From Allotamlana fucoidanivorans (GTDB lineage Bacteria; Bacteroidota; Bacteroidia; Flavobacteriales; Flavobacteriaceae), in assembly GCF_006265225.1 (NCBI RefSeq), contig NZ_VDCS01000011.1, positions 124,001 to 188,000 of the forward strand: a stretch of 64,000 nucleotides of DNA. The letters run 5' to 3'. Below are positions 1 to 9,502 of this stretch, piece after piece. The position numbers were made by a program, and so were the translations under genes. The notes under the pieces were generated by a model. That model was not told the DNA's origin. It worked only from the letters and a program-made list of their open reading frames with translations, and ran no database searches. Positions within the stretch are counted from its first letter, which is position 1, and each line of letters opens with the position of its first letter.

Positions 1-1899
1 ATCTTGTTCTGTGCTTGGGTAAGATACACAGAGTTTACCCGAAGGATTTACTGTGCCTCGCAATACATCTGCAATAGCGTGCCCCGCCTCCTCACCAGGA
101 AACCAAGCTTGTACCACGGCCGCACATTGACTTGAGATATTACTAATAACTTGTTGACGCCCACTTAATACAAGCAATACAACGGGCTTTCCTGTGGCTA
201 TTAACTGTTTCACAAAAGCTTCCTGCTCTCCTGGCAAACCAATACCTTTTCTCCAGCGTCCCTCGCCATTTAGATAAAGATTTTCACCCATAGCTGCAAT
301 AATAACATCACTTTCTTTAGCATATCCAAGGGCTTTTTGAAGATTAGGTTGCGGCAACCCTTTAATTGTTCTTAGCTTCAACTGACTTAATCGATCATCA
401 CCAAAACTGGTTGTATCAATTTGAGCATCAAGCCTAGCACTCCAATCGCATCCTCGTTCATGTAAAATTTCTACACTGCTTCCCAACCTGTTTTCTAAAC
501 CTTCTTTAACCGTTATCAGTTTCGGGTGATTTGCATCAAACCCAACTTGATTCCAAAACGATCGCATACCTTGGTAGGTGTAATCTCCTAATAAACCGTA
601 TACCGTTGACGCATTAGGACCAACAAGTGCTATTTTCTTCACATCATCCTTTAAAGGAAGAATGCCGTTATTTTCTAAAAGCACTATAGACTGACATGCC
701 GTTTGGTAAGCCAATTCACGATTTTCTGGTGGATCAAAATCTAAATTACCATCAGTTCCTATTTTTGGATTTTCATCTAGCAATCCTAATTTCGCTTTCA
801 TAATTAATGAACGCTTAACAGCCTCTTCAATGATTTCTTCAGTTACCAAACCTTTCTTTATTGCTTCAGGTAAAAACGGATAAGCTGTTGGAGAGGATAA
901 TTCAATATCAACACCTGCATTCATGGCCATGGCTCCTGCTGTTGGCAAATCTTTAGCTTGTTTATATTTTTTAAATATTTGATTGATGGCACCATAATCA
1001 CTAACCACTAAACCATCAAAACCAACATCGCGTCGTAATATTTGCTGTAGCATGGTGGGATTGGCAGAAATTGGCAACGCCTTGTATACTCCATACGATG
1101 GCATGACACTTTTCGCCCCACCAACTTTAATACAGGCTTCATGTGGCATTAAATACTCTTCATACAATACCTTTTCACTATTATTTTTGGTGCCATATCC
1201 TGCAAAGTGTTTCACGGTTGCTGCAACTCCCGTTTTAAAATCGTCTCCCTGCAAACCTTTTACAAAGGCCACTCCCATGCGCGATGTTAAGTAAGCATCT
1301 TCACCATAACTCTCTTGATGACGGTTCCAATGCGCCGTTCTACTAAGATCAAGCATAGGTGATAAGGCGAACGTAGCACCTACGGCACGCATATTTCCTG
1401 CTGTTGAAGCCGTGTTTTTTTCTACCAAATCTGGATTCCAGGTACAGCCAACTCCAATTTGCTGAGGAAAGGTTGTAGCTGTATAAGTGGCAAAACCTGT
1501 AATGGCTTCTTCATGAAAAATAGCAGGTATTTTTAAGCGTGTTTCAGTCATTAAATAATGTTGCACCTCGCGCACCAAATCTCTTAAGGCTTCTGGGGTA
1601 ATTTCCTGTCTGGATGAAAACTGACAAAAATGACCAATACCATAAGGTATATGTTTACGGCATAACTCTAGCGATACCTTACCATCAACCATGATATCTC
1701 GTAAACGTGTTCCCATAATCTGGGCTAATTTTTCATCCATGGTCATGTCTGCAATCAAGGCGTCTACCTTTGCATCAATTTCTGAGTTTGAAAAAGGAGG
1801 CATCACCTTAACTTCTTTCACTGTTTTATTTGTATGTATACAGGAAAACAGTAGAGTAATCAATAACATACAAACAAACGGCATTTTTAATTTCATCAT
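1..1899 (-). CDS. Glycoside hydrolase family 3 lipoprotein, 3' end beyond window
   Basis: Open on the minus strand from ATG 1899 to the window edge (633 codons, no stop). The N-terminus is a short signal with lipobox LLFSC (Cys20), so it is probably an outer-membrane or periplasmic lipoprotein. The GH3 TIM-barrel domain follows: a KHFAGYG segment near residue 231, YGED near 198, and VVSDYGAI near 298-305, whose Asp301 is the expected catalytic nucleophile. The second alpha/beta sandwich domain begins near 390 and is still running at the edge (PGEEAGHAIADVLRG). This layout fits BglX-type beta-glucosidases or related exo-acting enzymes. It lies 35 bases after the GH2 gene and is probably co-transcribed with it. 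An in-frame ATG at 1911 is an alternative start. Sugar specificity cannot be read from sequence alone. Confidence 0.9.
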   Translation of the reverse strand, partial: MMKLKMPFVCMLLITLLFSCIHTNKTVKEVKVMPPFSNSEIDAKVDALIADMTMDEKLAQIMGTRLRDIMVDGKVSLELCRKHIPYGIGHFCQFSSRQEITPEALRDLVREVQHYLMTETRLKIPAIFHEEAITGFATYTATTFPQQIGVGCTWNPDLVEKNTASTAGNMRAVGATFALSPMLDLSRTAHWNRHQESYGEDAYLTSRMGVAFVKGLQGDDFKTGVAATVKHFAGYGTKNNSEKVLYEEYLMPHEACIKVGGAKSVMPSYGVYKALPISANPTMLQQILRRDVGFDGLVVSDYGAINQIFKKYKQAKDLPTAGAMAMNAGVDIELSSPTAYPFLPEAIKKGLVTEEIIEEAVKRSLIMKAKLGLLDENPKIGTDGNLDFDPPENRELAYQTACQSIVLLENNGILPLKDDVKKIALVGPNASTVYGLLGDYTYQGMRSFWNQVGFDANHPKLITVKEGLENRLGSSVEILHERGCDWSARLDAQIDTTSFGDDRLSQLKLRTIKGLPQPNLQKALGYAKESDVIIAAMGENLYLNGEGRWRKGIGLPGEQEAFVKQLIATGKPVVLLVLSGRQQVISNISSQCAAVVQAWFPGEEAGHAIADVLRGTVNPSGKLCVSYPSTEQD

Positions 1900-1934
1900 A
1901 ATGTTTATCATAATTTTATTTTGAAAACAAGTAT

Positions 1935-4457
1935 TTATTGGATTGCAATGGTAACCATCTGAGGCTCCATACCTTCAGCACTTACCTTTATATTGACATT
2001 TCCGGCACTTTTATTAGCCTGTACAATAGCCAAACAACGCCCTTGATGAGTTAGTACTTTGTTGGTTTGAAAATCTTGTGTGCTTTTATTCCAGCCATTG
2101 TCAACCCCAAGTAAGCGGACATCACCTTCAATATTGAAAACGATTTCCTGCTCAGTTGTTTTTACAGGAAGCCCATCTTTATCGATAAGCTGAACTACAA
2201 GGTGCGCTACATCGTATGCATTGGCAGCAAGTTGTGTTTTATCTACAGTAACCTTAATTTTAGCAGGTGATGATGCTGTTTGTAATTTAGCTTGTGTATT
2301 AACCGCTCTAGCTTCAAGTATTCCTGCTTCATAAGGCACAGCCCAACGCATAATATTATCTTCATAATCAGCCAGTTTTAAACTTCCTAATGATTTACCA
2401 TTCAAAAATAATTCGGCTTCTGGAAGATTAGAAACCACCTCAACAATAACCGTTTCACCTGCTTCATAGTTCCAATGTTCTTTTGACAGGAAATTATTCC
2501 AATTTAAAGCCTTTCTTGATGCAGGTACAACATTACCATCTTCGTCCATTTTAAAAGGCGACTCTGAAAGTGCATGTGTTTGAATTTTCAAAAATGGTTC
2601 ATCCGTCCAAATACTTTTAAAGTGATTATAACCTGCTTTTTCAAACCCTGCTAAATCGAGCATATCTCCAGGCCAAGCCTTTTGAGGCCAATCATCTTGT
2701 GACTCTCCCATGTAATCAATACCAGTCCACATGTACATACTGAATACCATTGGATTGTCTGTTACCGATTTCCATTCACTTAAATACCCTGAGTTTTCAT
2801 TACCCGTAAATAGCATATCAGGATAGTGTTCTTTACACCAGTCATATTGTTTAATTTGATAACTAAAACCTACTACATCAAGGGCATCAGCATATCCTGA
2901 TGCACAACTAGCTACAGGTATTATGAGGTTTGCAGTAACAGGACGTGTGATGTCCATTTCTTTTACCCATTTTGACAAACGATGCGCCGTTTCTGCCAGT
3001 ACATATTTGCGCTCTGGTAAAGCATTATAACGCGCTTTCATTTCTGCTGGTGTTAAATGTGGAATTTTATTCCAATAGCCACCTTTAACCTCGGGATCCC
3101 ATAAACCACTAATATGTTGATAATGCGGATAGGTCCACTCTATTTCATTACCTATACTCCATTGGAATACAGACGGATGATTTCTATCTCGCATTATGGT
3201 TCGTTTTAAATCGCTTTCGCCCCATTCCTGAAAGTGTTCTGTATACCCACGGGTTATATACAACTCACGTGTTTCATTTTTATTAAACTGCTTATCTTTA
3301 GGGTTATCCATTTCATCAAATATTTCATTCTGAACCAGAAAACCCATTTCATCACAGATATCTAAAAACTCCTCAGAAAAAGGATTGTGCGAGGTACGTA
3401 CAGCATTAACACCAGCCTCTTTTAAAATAGATAAGCGACGCTCCCAAACACCACGAGGTACGGCAGCCCCTACCAATCCCGCATCATGATGCAAACAAAC
3501 GCCTTTTACATAGGTAGACTTACCATTAAGATAAAAGCCTGTATCCTTATCAAAACGAAGATCTCTGATACCAAAAGGCGTTATATATTCATCTACAATG
3601 TTTTCATTATGTATAATCGTTGTAACGGCTTTATACATATTAGGATGATCTGTATCCCATAACTTAGGATTTGAAACCGTCATAACCTGATCAACCTTTT
3701 TTTCTTCACCAGAAGTCATAATAACAGCACTTGAAACTGTTGTTACTTCTTTTCCTGAGTTATCAAAAATGGCTGTATTTAAGGTGAAAGAGGTATTTTC
3801 AAAGCCTTGATTAACAACAGTAGCCTCTAGGTTTATTTTGGCTTCCTCTTTTGAAATCTCTGGCGTGGTAATATAGGTGCCCCAAATAGGAATATGTAGT
3901 TTGTTTACCGTTATCAATTTTACATTTCGGTAAATACCGCTTCCTGTGTACCAACGGCTATCAGCATACCGCGAATGGTCTACATAAACCGTCATCACAT
4001 TATCTTCATTACCTTCTTTCAAAAAAGGTGTTACATCAAAATACCTTGGTGAGTAACCATAAGGATTGAATCCAAGATACTGACCATTAATCCAAAATTT
4101 CGCATTATTATACACCCCATCAAATAAAACAAAAGTGCTTTTTTCTTTTTTATTAGCTGGGCTTTTAAAATGTTTTTGGTACACCCCAACACCTCCAGGC
4201 AGATAACCTGTACAACCTTCTAAATTAGAATCAAAAGAAAATTCAACACTCCAATCATGTGGCAAACGTACATCACGCCAATCTGCATCAGGAAGTGGAA
4301 TTTTAGTTAAGGACGTTGTATCTTTTAATAAAGTGAATTTCCAATCGAAATTAAAATCGGCTTCTCTTTGAATTGAAACCATTGAATTTTGTTTACAAGA
4401 TGTCATTAATACGGTAAATACCGTAAGTAGAACAAAACTTAATTTATAAATTTTCAT
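1935..4457 (-). CDS. Glycoside hydrolase family 2 lipoprotein (beta-galactosidase-like)
   Basis: 840 residues. Signal peptide with lipobox LMTSC (Cys21) suggests a lipoprotein. Domain order matches GH2: N-terminal jelly-roll sugar-binding domain (about 35-185), Ig-like domain (about 190-298), TIM barrel (about 300-605), then C-terminal DUF4982-like and bacterial-Ig-like segments. The acid/base is probably Glu438 in WSIGNEIEW; Glu554 in FTGNENSG is the likely nucleophile by position. WTGIDYMGES (577-586) is typical of the Bacteroidota GH2 group that carries the DUF4982 tail. Such enzymes release terminal beta-galactosyl, glucuronyl or related sugars; the exact substrate is not decidable here. 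It sits 50 bases downstream of the DUF5060 gene and 35 bases upstream of a GH3 gene, in one minus-strand unit. Confidence 0.92.
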   Translation of the reverse strand: MKIYKLSFVLLTVFTVLMTSCKQNSMVSIQREADFNFDWKFTLLKDTTSLTKIPLPDADWRDVRLPHDWSVEFSFDSNLEGCTGYLPGGVGVYQKHFKSPANKKEKSTFVLFDGVYNNAKFWINGQYLGFNPYGYSPRYFDVTPFLKEGNEDNVMTVYVDHSRYADSRWYTGSGIYRNVKLITVNKLHIPIWGTYITTPEISKEEAKINLEATVVNQGFENTSFTLNTAIFDNSGKEVTTVSSAVIMTSGEEKKVDQVMTVSNPKLWDTDHPNMYKAVTTIIHNENIVDEYITPFGIRDLRFDKDTGFYLNGKSTYVKGVCLHHDAGLVGAAVPRGVWERRLSILKEAGVNAVRTSHNPFSEEFLDICDEMGFLVQNEIFDEMDNPKDKQFNKNETRELYITRGYTEHFQEWGESDLKRTIMRDRNHPSVFQWSIGNEIEWTYPHYQHISGLWDPEVKGGYWNKIPHLTPAEMKARYNALPERKYVLAETAHRLSKWVKEMDITRPVTANLIIPVASCASGYADALDVVGFSYQIKQYDWCKEHYPDMLFTGNENSGYLSEWKSVTDNPMVFSMYMWTGIDYMGESQDDWPQKAWPGDMLDLAGFEKAGYNHFKSIWTDEPFLKIQTHALSESPFKMDEDGNVVPASRKALNWNNFLSKEHWNYEAGETVIVEVVSNLPEAELFLNGKSLGSLKLADYEDNIMRWAVPYEAGILEARAVNTQAKLQTASSPAKIKVTVDKTQLAANAYDVAHLVVQLIDKDGLPVKTTEQEIVFNIEGDVRLLGVDNGWNKSTQDFQTNKVLTHQGRCLAIVQANKSAGNVNIKVSAEGMEPQMVTIAIQ

Positions 4458-4507
4458 AGTAGCACATTGCTTTAGTATAGTCAGTATTTAGAAGATAACT
4501 TATTTCT

Positions 4508-6160
4508 TTATTTTTTCTTTAATCCTCGAATAATCAAAACGGCATCAGCCTCACCTTTCCAAGGACGCCAATCCCAAAACTCTAAGGCCTTTTTTTCATA
4601 TTTTTCTTCTGCTGTAAATTCTCCAGTAATAGTATTAAACCATTGTTTAGTTGCATGTGTATGATCAAATTTGTCCTTTATAATTCGTGCAGCTCCCACC
4701 CAATTATTTTCCTTAGGGGCATATAACAGCACAATACCATCTTTTTCATTCGTTAAATTATAACCCGCTGTATTATATTTTTCTAAGGGTTTGCAATTTT
4801 GAAAATTAACAGTATCAAACAAGGTTCGCATGTGTTTAAAATACTCAAAATGCGGTTTATCAAAATTATCAGGTTGTTCAAACGGATTATGAATCACGGC
4901 ATTCCATGATGTTCCTTGCCAATAATATGTGGTATAGCCCCCCGCAAAAACGCACATATAGTTTCGTCTTAAACAAGCTTCGGCATCATCATAAGCACCT
5001 GGAAACACAACATATGGAGATGCTTCATACCCGCCATGTTCAATATTAAAAATTGGTTTATTCGGGAACTTATGCTTGGCTTCTAGCATGTGCTGATATA
5101 AGGTATGTTTCCAATTTTGAGTAGATATAAAATCAACTTTATCTGGATTATTTACACAAAACCCATAATCATGAACCGACACCAACCTATGGTAAGTATC
5201 TAGTTTTCTAGTACGTTCTATACGCTCTAAAATATACTCTTTTGTAGCACGCGTGTAGTGTAGTGCTTCCTTTGACACATCCCAGATAATATTTGGAAAG
5301 GCTTGATAACGTTTAACAATGTAATCATAATACATATTATCTGCCTTGGATTCCATATCGGGCCATTCTACCAATTTATTCCACACATAAATCATAAGAT
5401 GACTCACAATCTCTCTATCATGCATGTTTGAAATCACCTTATCAAAATGTTTAAAAAAATCAATGTTTAGCGCACTGTAATCAGGTTTTGAATTGGAGCC
5501 TAAAAACGGGTAAATATCTTCTCTGCTTCCATACTCATGCTCGGGATGCTCGAGTAACCTTTTATCTTTTGGCCAACTCACGTCATAAGAATACACATTC
5601 ATGACTATTTGATTAAACCCGTATTTTTCAACTAAAGACAATAAATGTTCCGTTTTAGGAATATCTTTTTGACCATAATCTAAAGCAAAAAGCCAATCAC
5701 ATTCAAAAGCCAAATTGAAGTAGTGCGTACCATCTTCATAATAAAAATGCTGGGGATCACTTTCATTTAAAACAACACCGCCATGACGATTTTGTTTTTC
5801 ATTGGCACCAACAACTATTTTCCCTTTTTTATGATTGAGCTCTTTTATATCTGATTCAATCACAAAGATTTTCTCTCCTATTTTTGCACTAGAATAACGA
5901 AACACCCATTCACGGTTTCCATTGAAAAACACGGGGACTCTTTGCTCACCTTCTTCTCCGCTAACTACAGCATAAACCTGTTTTTCAAAAGGATTTTTTA
6001 CATCACCTTTAACCTTATAAATGATATCATTGACTTCCCATTGAACGGTTTTAACCACTATGTTACGCTTCGGGTTTTCCCAAGTTTTAATTTGGGCTGT
6101 CCCCTGCAAGCTAACTAAAAAAAAGAGAGTTAATGTGTATATAATATTCTTCATAAACAT
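4508..6160 (-). CDS. DUF5060 / apiosidase-like putative glycoside hydrolase
   Basis: 550 residues with a cleavable signal peptide ending near TAQ (residue 23), so secreted to the periplasm. Residues about 30-120 resemble the DUF5060 beta-sandwich found ahead of a TIM-barrel hydrolase; about 140-480 look like the DUF4038/apiosidase-type barrel. Glu298 in WDVSKEALH and Glu374 in FNIEHGGYE are candidate catalytic acid and nucleophile, judged only from their setting at strand ends. It sits between a GH2 and a GH3 gene in a degradation operon, supporting a role in trimming a branched polysaccharide. Substrate unknown. A second start, ATG 6154, would drop two residues. Confidence 0.78.
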   Translation of the reverse strand: MFMKNIIYTLTLFFLVSLQGTAQIKTWENPKRNIVVKTVQWEVNDIIYKVKGDVKNPFEKQVYAVVSGEEGEQRVPVFFNGNREWVFRYSSAKIGEKIFVIESDIKELNHKKGKIVVGANEKQNRHGGVVLNESDPQHFYYEDGTHYFNLAFECDWLFALDYGQKDIPKTEHLLSLVEKYGFNQIVMNVYSYDVSWPKDKRLLEHPEHEYGSREDIYPFLGSNSKPDYSALNIDFFKHFDKVISNMHDREIVSHLMIYVWNKLVEWPDMESKADNMYYDYIVKRYQAFPNIIWDVSKEALHYTRATKEYILERIERTRKLDTYHRLVSVHDYGFCVNNPDKVDFISTQNWKHTLYQHMLEAKHKFPNKPIFNIEHGGYEASPYVVFPGAYDDAEACLRRNYMCVFAGGYTTYYWQGTSWNAVIHNPFEQPDNFDKPHFEYFKHMRTLFDTVNFQNCKPLEKYNTAGYNLTNEKDGIVLLYAPKENNWVGAARIIKDKFDHTHATKQWFNTITGEFTAEEKYEKKALEFWDWRPWKGEADAVLIIRGLKKK

Positions 6161-6201
6161 ATTTTTATTTTGCTAATTTTATTTCAATCTAAAATATGGC
6201 A

Positions 6202-6252
6202 TAACAAACGGTTTTAGTATGAGTTTGGATTGCATTTACCTAACAAATGGTT
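6202..6252. repeat. Pair of 12-bp direct repeats upstream of the DUF5060 gene
   Basis: TAACAAACGGTT at 6202-6213 and TAACAAATGGTT at 6241-6252 differ at one base and start 39 bases apart in the 113-base gap between the GH3 and DUF5060 genes. On the coding (minus) strand they read AACCRTTTGTTA. This is the longest gap inside the operon, so an internal regulator site or promoter is possible. Function is inference. Confidence 0.4.
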
Positions 6253-6273
6253 AAATTAACTACTCGATTATAC

Positions 6274-8487
6274 TTATCTCAATTGTAACGAAGCCGTTTG
6301 AGGAATTGCTGCGCCTAAATTCACACTTAAATCACCTGGTGAAGCATTTCCTACAACAATATTGTAATACCCTTTACGCCATACCTTTTCACCTTTTTCA
6401 TTTACCACTTTAAGTTGGTCTGGTTCAAGAACAAACTCAAGATTTTTTGATTCTCCTTTATTTAAATGTATACGCTTGAAGGCTTTTAAGGACTTAATAG
6501 GTATGCCTCCCGACACTCCTTTAGGACACACATAGAGTTGCACAACCTCATCAATATTATATTCACCCTCATTTGATACCTCAACCGTGACACTCAACGC
6601 TTGATTTTTCCGTAATTTAGTATCACTAAGATTCAAGTCCTGAAACACCGTTTTTGAATATGTTAAACCAAAGCCAAATGGAAACATGGGATCTTCGGTC
6701 ATATATTTATAGGTACGTCCTTGCATAGAATAGTCGCTATAATCTGGCAGTTGTTCTACATTTTTAGGAAAAGTGATTGGCAAATGTCCTGATGGTGACA
6801 CATCACCAAATAAAATGTCGGCCACAGCATGTCCTCCTTGCTCTCCTGGATACCATATTTGAAGTATGGCATCACAGTGTTCTTCAATACCTTCTAAAGA
6901 CACTGGGCTTCCACTCGCTACTACTAAAACAAGCGGTCCTTTTTTCTTTTCTATAATTTGTTTTACATAGTTAATTTGATTTTCAGGTAATTTTAAATCT
7001 ACTTTATCTCCAATATCGGCTGACGCTATCGCATCAACCTCTTCCCCTTCTCTATCTGCTGTAAGTCCTACTACACAAATGGTTACATCAGATTCTGCCG
7101 CTACATTTGGCGCCCAATTTTTGGGGTTTATATTATCATGAAACGGTAAAGCACCGCTGCGGTAATTTAATGATGACCCTAACGAAACGGCATCTGTTAT
7201 TCCCTCAAGAATGGTTACTAAACTAGAACTCACACCATAATAACTTCCCATAAGCATGTCTGAAGAATTTGCAAATGGCCCCGTAACGTAAGGTACTTTG
7301 ATATCCTTTGAAAGCGGTAGCACATTATCTTTATTCTTTAAGAGTACAATAGATTTTTGGGCTGCTTCTCTGGCCAACGCCACGTGTTCATCACTGTGAA
7401 TGTTATCGGCACTCACATTAAAATATGGATGATCATCTTGTTTATCAAACATCCCTAAACGGAACCTAGTTTTATATAGTTGTTTGGTGCGTTCATGAAT
7501 AAGTTCTTCTGTAACTAACCCTTTTTCTAAAGCTTTAAGAAGATTAGAGTAAGTTTTACCACAATTTAAATTCGTTCCTGCTTTAAGCGAAACCGCAGCA
7601 GCTTCTTCTGGCGTACCAACAAACTTTTGTTTTCCATATACGCCATTTACCGCGCCACAATCTGAAGTAATGTACCCATCAAACCCCCATTGATCTTTTA
7701 ATACCTCTTGAAGTAAAAACGGACTAGCGCATGCTGGTTTTCCGTAAACGGCATTGTATGCCGCCATAACTCCTTCAACTTTAGCTTCTTTTACAAGCGT
7801 CTCAAAAGCTGGAAAATAGGTTTCATATAAATCTTGCTGATTTGGTTCGGCATTAAACCTATGTCTAGATTCTTCAGGACCAGAATGCACAGCAAAATGC
7901 TTAGCACAGGCTGCTGTTTTTAAATATTGTGGATCATTTCCTTGCAACCCCTTAACGAAAGCCACTCCAATTTTAGACATCAGGTAAGGGTCTTCGCCGT
8001 AAGTTTCCTGTCCGCGCCCCCATCTTGGGTCTCTAAAAATATTTACATTGGGAGTCCAAAATGTTAAACCCGCATATTTACTATGATTTCCCATTCTTTG
8101 AGAAATAATATATTTTGCCCGCGCTTCGGTTGATACGGCTGATGCTACGCGCTCTACCAATTCAGGATCAAATGTGGCTCCCATACCAATACCTTGCGGA
8201 AAAATGGTGGCTTTTCCATTTCTAGCAATACCATGAAGGGCTTCATTCCACCAATTATAATTTGGCACCTTAAGCCGCTCAATAGGAGCTGCTCCGTTCA
8301 TTAACTGACTTACCTTTTCTTCGGTTGACATTTGTGAGACCAAAATTTCAACACGTTCTTCTAAAGGTAAATTCTCGTTTAAATACTCAAAATTCACCTC
8401 TTGGGCATGTACTAAAAATCCAAAAAACATAGCCCCAATAAGCCAATGCGCTTTGCTAAGTTTACTCGTTTGCATCTTAAAATTCAT
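6274..8487 (-). CDS. Glycoside hydrolase family 3, beta-xylosidase/beta-glucosidase type
   Basis: 737 residues with a signal peptide ending near HAQ (residue 29) and no lipobox, so probably periplasmic. The N-terminal GH3 barrel shows NWWNEALHGIAR (78-89), DPRWGRGQETYGEDPYL (153-169), KHFAVHSGPE (196-205) and GYITSDCGAV, with Asp276 the expected nucleophile. The alpha/beta sandwich (about 385-585) and C-terminal fibronectin-III-like domain (about 600-720, FGFGLTYSKT) follow. NWWNEALHG is characteristic of the xylosidase-like GH3 subgroup, but exact specificity is uncertain. It starts 6 bases after the end of the decayed BNR gene and is probably part of that transcript. ATG 8475 is an alternative start. 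Confidence 0.92.
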   Translation of the reverse strand: MNFKMQTSKLSKAHWLIGAMFFGFLVHAQEVNFEYLNENLPLEERVEILVSQMSTEEKVSQLMNGAAPIERLKVPNYNWWNEALHGIARNGKATIFPQGIGMGATFDPELVERVASAVSTEARAKYIISQRMGNHSKYAGLTFWTPNVNIFRDPRWGRGQETYGEDPYLMSKIGVAFVKGLQGNDPQYLKTAACAKHFAVHSGPEESRHRFNAEPNQQDLYETYFPAFETLVKEAKVEGVMAAYNAVYGKPACASPFLLQEVLKDQWGFDGYITSDCGAVNGVYGKQKFVGTPEEAAAVSLKAGTNLNCGKTYSNLLKALEKGLVTEELIHERTKQLYKTRFRLGMFDKQDDHPYFNVSADNIHSDEHVALAREAAQKSIVLLKNKDNVLPLSKDIKVPYVTGPFANSSDMLMGSYYGVSSSLVTILEGITDAVSLGSSLNYRSGALPFHDNINPKNWAPNVAAESDVTICVVGLTADREGEEVDAIASADIGDKVDLKLPENQINYVKQIIEKKKGPLVLVVASGSPVSLEGIEEHCDAILQIWYPGEQGGHAVADILFGDVSPSGHLPITFPKNVEQLPDYSDYSMQGRTYKYMTEDPMFPFGFGLTYSKTVFQDLNLSDTKLRKNQALSVTVEVSNEGEYNIDEVVQLYVCPKGVSGGIPIKSLKAFKRIHLNKGESKNLEFVLEPDQLKVVNEKGEKVWRKGYYNIVVGNASPGDLSVNLGAAIPQTASLQLR

Positions 8488-8493
8488 ATGATT

Positions 8494-9251
8494 TTATTTT
8501 ACTATTATCTTTGCTACATCTGTATTTTCAGGCAGTCCATTGCTTATTTTTTGCCATGTTTTTCCTTTATCAGAAGACTTCCATATATAACCGTTTACCT
8601 CATACTTAAATGTACTACGGTATAGTTTATTTATCGATTTATGATTTCCTTTCAAATTTCAAAAATTGCCAGCTCCTGCAAACCATACATTATCATTAGT
8701 AGAATCAACTGCTAATTCACTACGGCGAATTCCTTGTTGCTTGGATACCAACCTCTTGAAAAGTCATTTTCCGTTTCTAAATCAAAGCCATGTTAGGTAT
8801 ATGATGTTCCAAAACCACCTTGTTTATCCCAGCTTCTACCTTTATCATGAGTTTGATAAATCCAGCCATTCCAATCGATAGCCATTCCAAAATCAGGATT
8901 TTGAATGGAGAATTCAATATCTAAAACCCGCTTCATATCCAATCCTAAACCATCAGAATCCTTTAAGGTATGCCAAGATTTTCCACCATCCCATGTACCA
9001 AAACTTACATGCATATCTGGCCCCATAAACATAACATTGGCATCTGTAGGATGACACCAAAACCCTTCACAATACCCAGACATGCCTGGCCCAAAATTAT
9101 TCCATTGAACATTTTGATCGGACTGTACTTTTTGAAGTCTTAACGTTTTAAAAAAATCTTGATTACCGGCATCTTTTTGTCCAAATGACGCTATTGAACA
9201 CAACAAAAAGAAGCACACCAACACTGAGTGGCTAATAGAACTCTTTAACAT
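8494..9251 (-). pseudogene. Decayed BNR-repeat (sialidase-like propeller) secreted protein
   Basis: The gene starts at 9251 with a good signal peptide (ends near SFG) and reads a BNR-type propeller with WDGGKSW and THDKGRSW blades for 152 codons, then hits TAA at 8793-8795. The reading continues after the stop (HGFDLETENDFSRGWYPS), shifts frame near 8735-8743, resumes as IRRSELAVDSTNDN, meets TGA at 8659-8661 where TGG would keep the reading, then runs through another blade (SSDKGKTW) to TAA at 8494. So there are two nonsense codons and one frameshift. The whole is only about 250 codons, short for such proteins, so an internal or C-terminal deletion is also likely. It is the promoter-proximal gene of the glycosidase operon. 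Its former substrate is unknown. Confidence 0.85.
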
Positions 9252-9274
9252 TTTAATTTAAGTTTTAGTTTAGC

Positions 9275-9293
9275 TGAACTACAATTTAGTTCA
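9275..9293. promoter_or_regulatory. Perfect inverted repeat, candidate operator of the glycosidase operon
   Basis: TGAACTA-caatt-TAGTTCA: two perfect 7-base arms with a 5-base spacer, 24 bases upstream of the start of the BNR gene and in the gap shared with the divergent regulator. A related half-site TTGAACTTAA occurs at about 9315. Its position suits an operator; the binding protein is not known. Confidence 0.5.
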
Positions 9294-9343
9294 TATATGA
9301 TGTAAATTTCTATATTGAACTTAAATATTGCAATAAATTTATT

Positions 9344-9359
9344 AGTCTAAAACTAGACT
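9344..9359. promoter_or_regulatory. Second perfect inverted repeat in the divergent gap
   Basis: AGTCTA-aaac-TAGACT: two perfect 6-base arms with a 4-base spacer. It differs in sequence from the repeat at 9275-9293 but lies in the same divergent intergenic region between the glycosidase operon and the TPR/LuxR regulator. Candidate operator only. Confidence 0.4.
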
Positions 9360-9502
9360 CATATAAAAAAAGCTATTCAATAACTATACAACCTGTTTTA
9401 ACGCAACACATAATATATTGATTTTCATAAAAATAAAAAACACACAAAAACATTCAAACTATTCATGGTTCAATTACCACACCTTATTATTACATTTGAA
9501 AC

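Noticed and set aside
1052-1294. Plus-strand open frame opposite the first GH3 gene
   Set aside because: Lies wholly opposite a GH3 gene with conserved motifs and has no start context or recognisable domain.
8666-8881. Plus-strand open frame over the decayed BNR gene
   Set aside because: Its sequence is the complement of BNR blades; low-complexity and without a start signal.
9491-9498. TACATTTG as the promoter of the TPR/LuxR regulator
   Set aside because: Ends 4 bases before ATG 9503 and has no -33 element; could be a leaderless start but is as likely to be chance.
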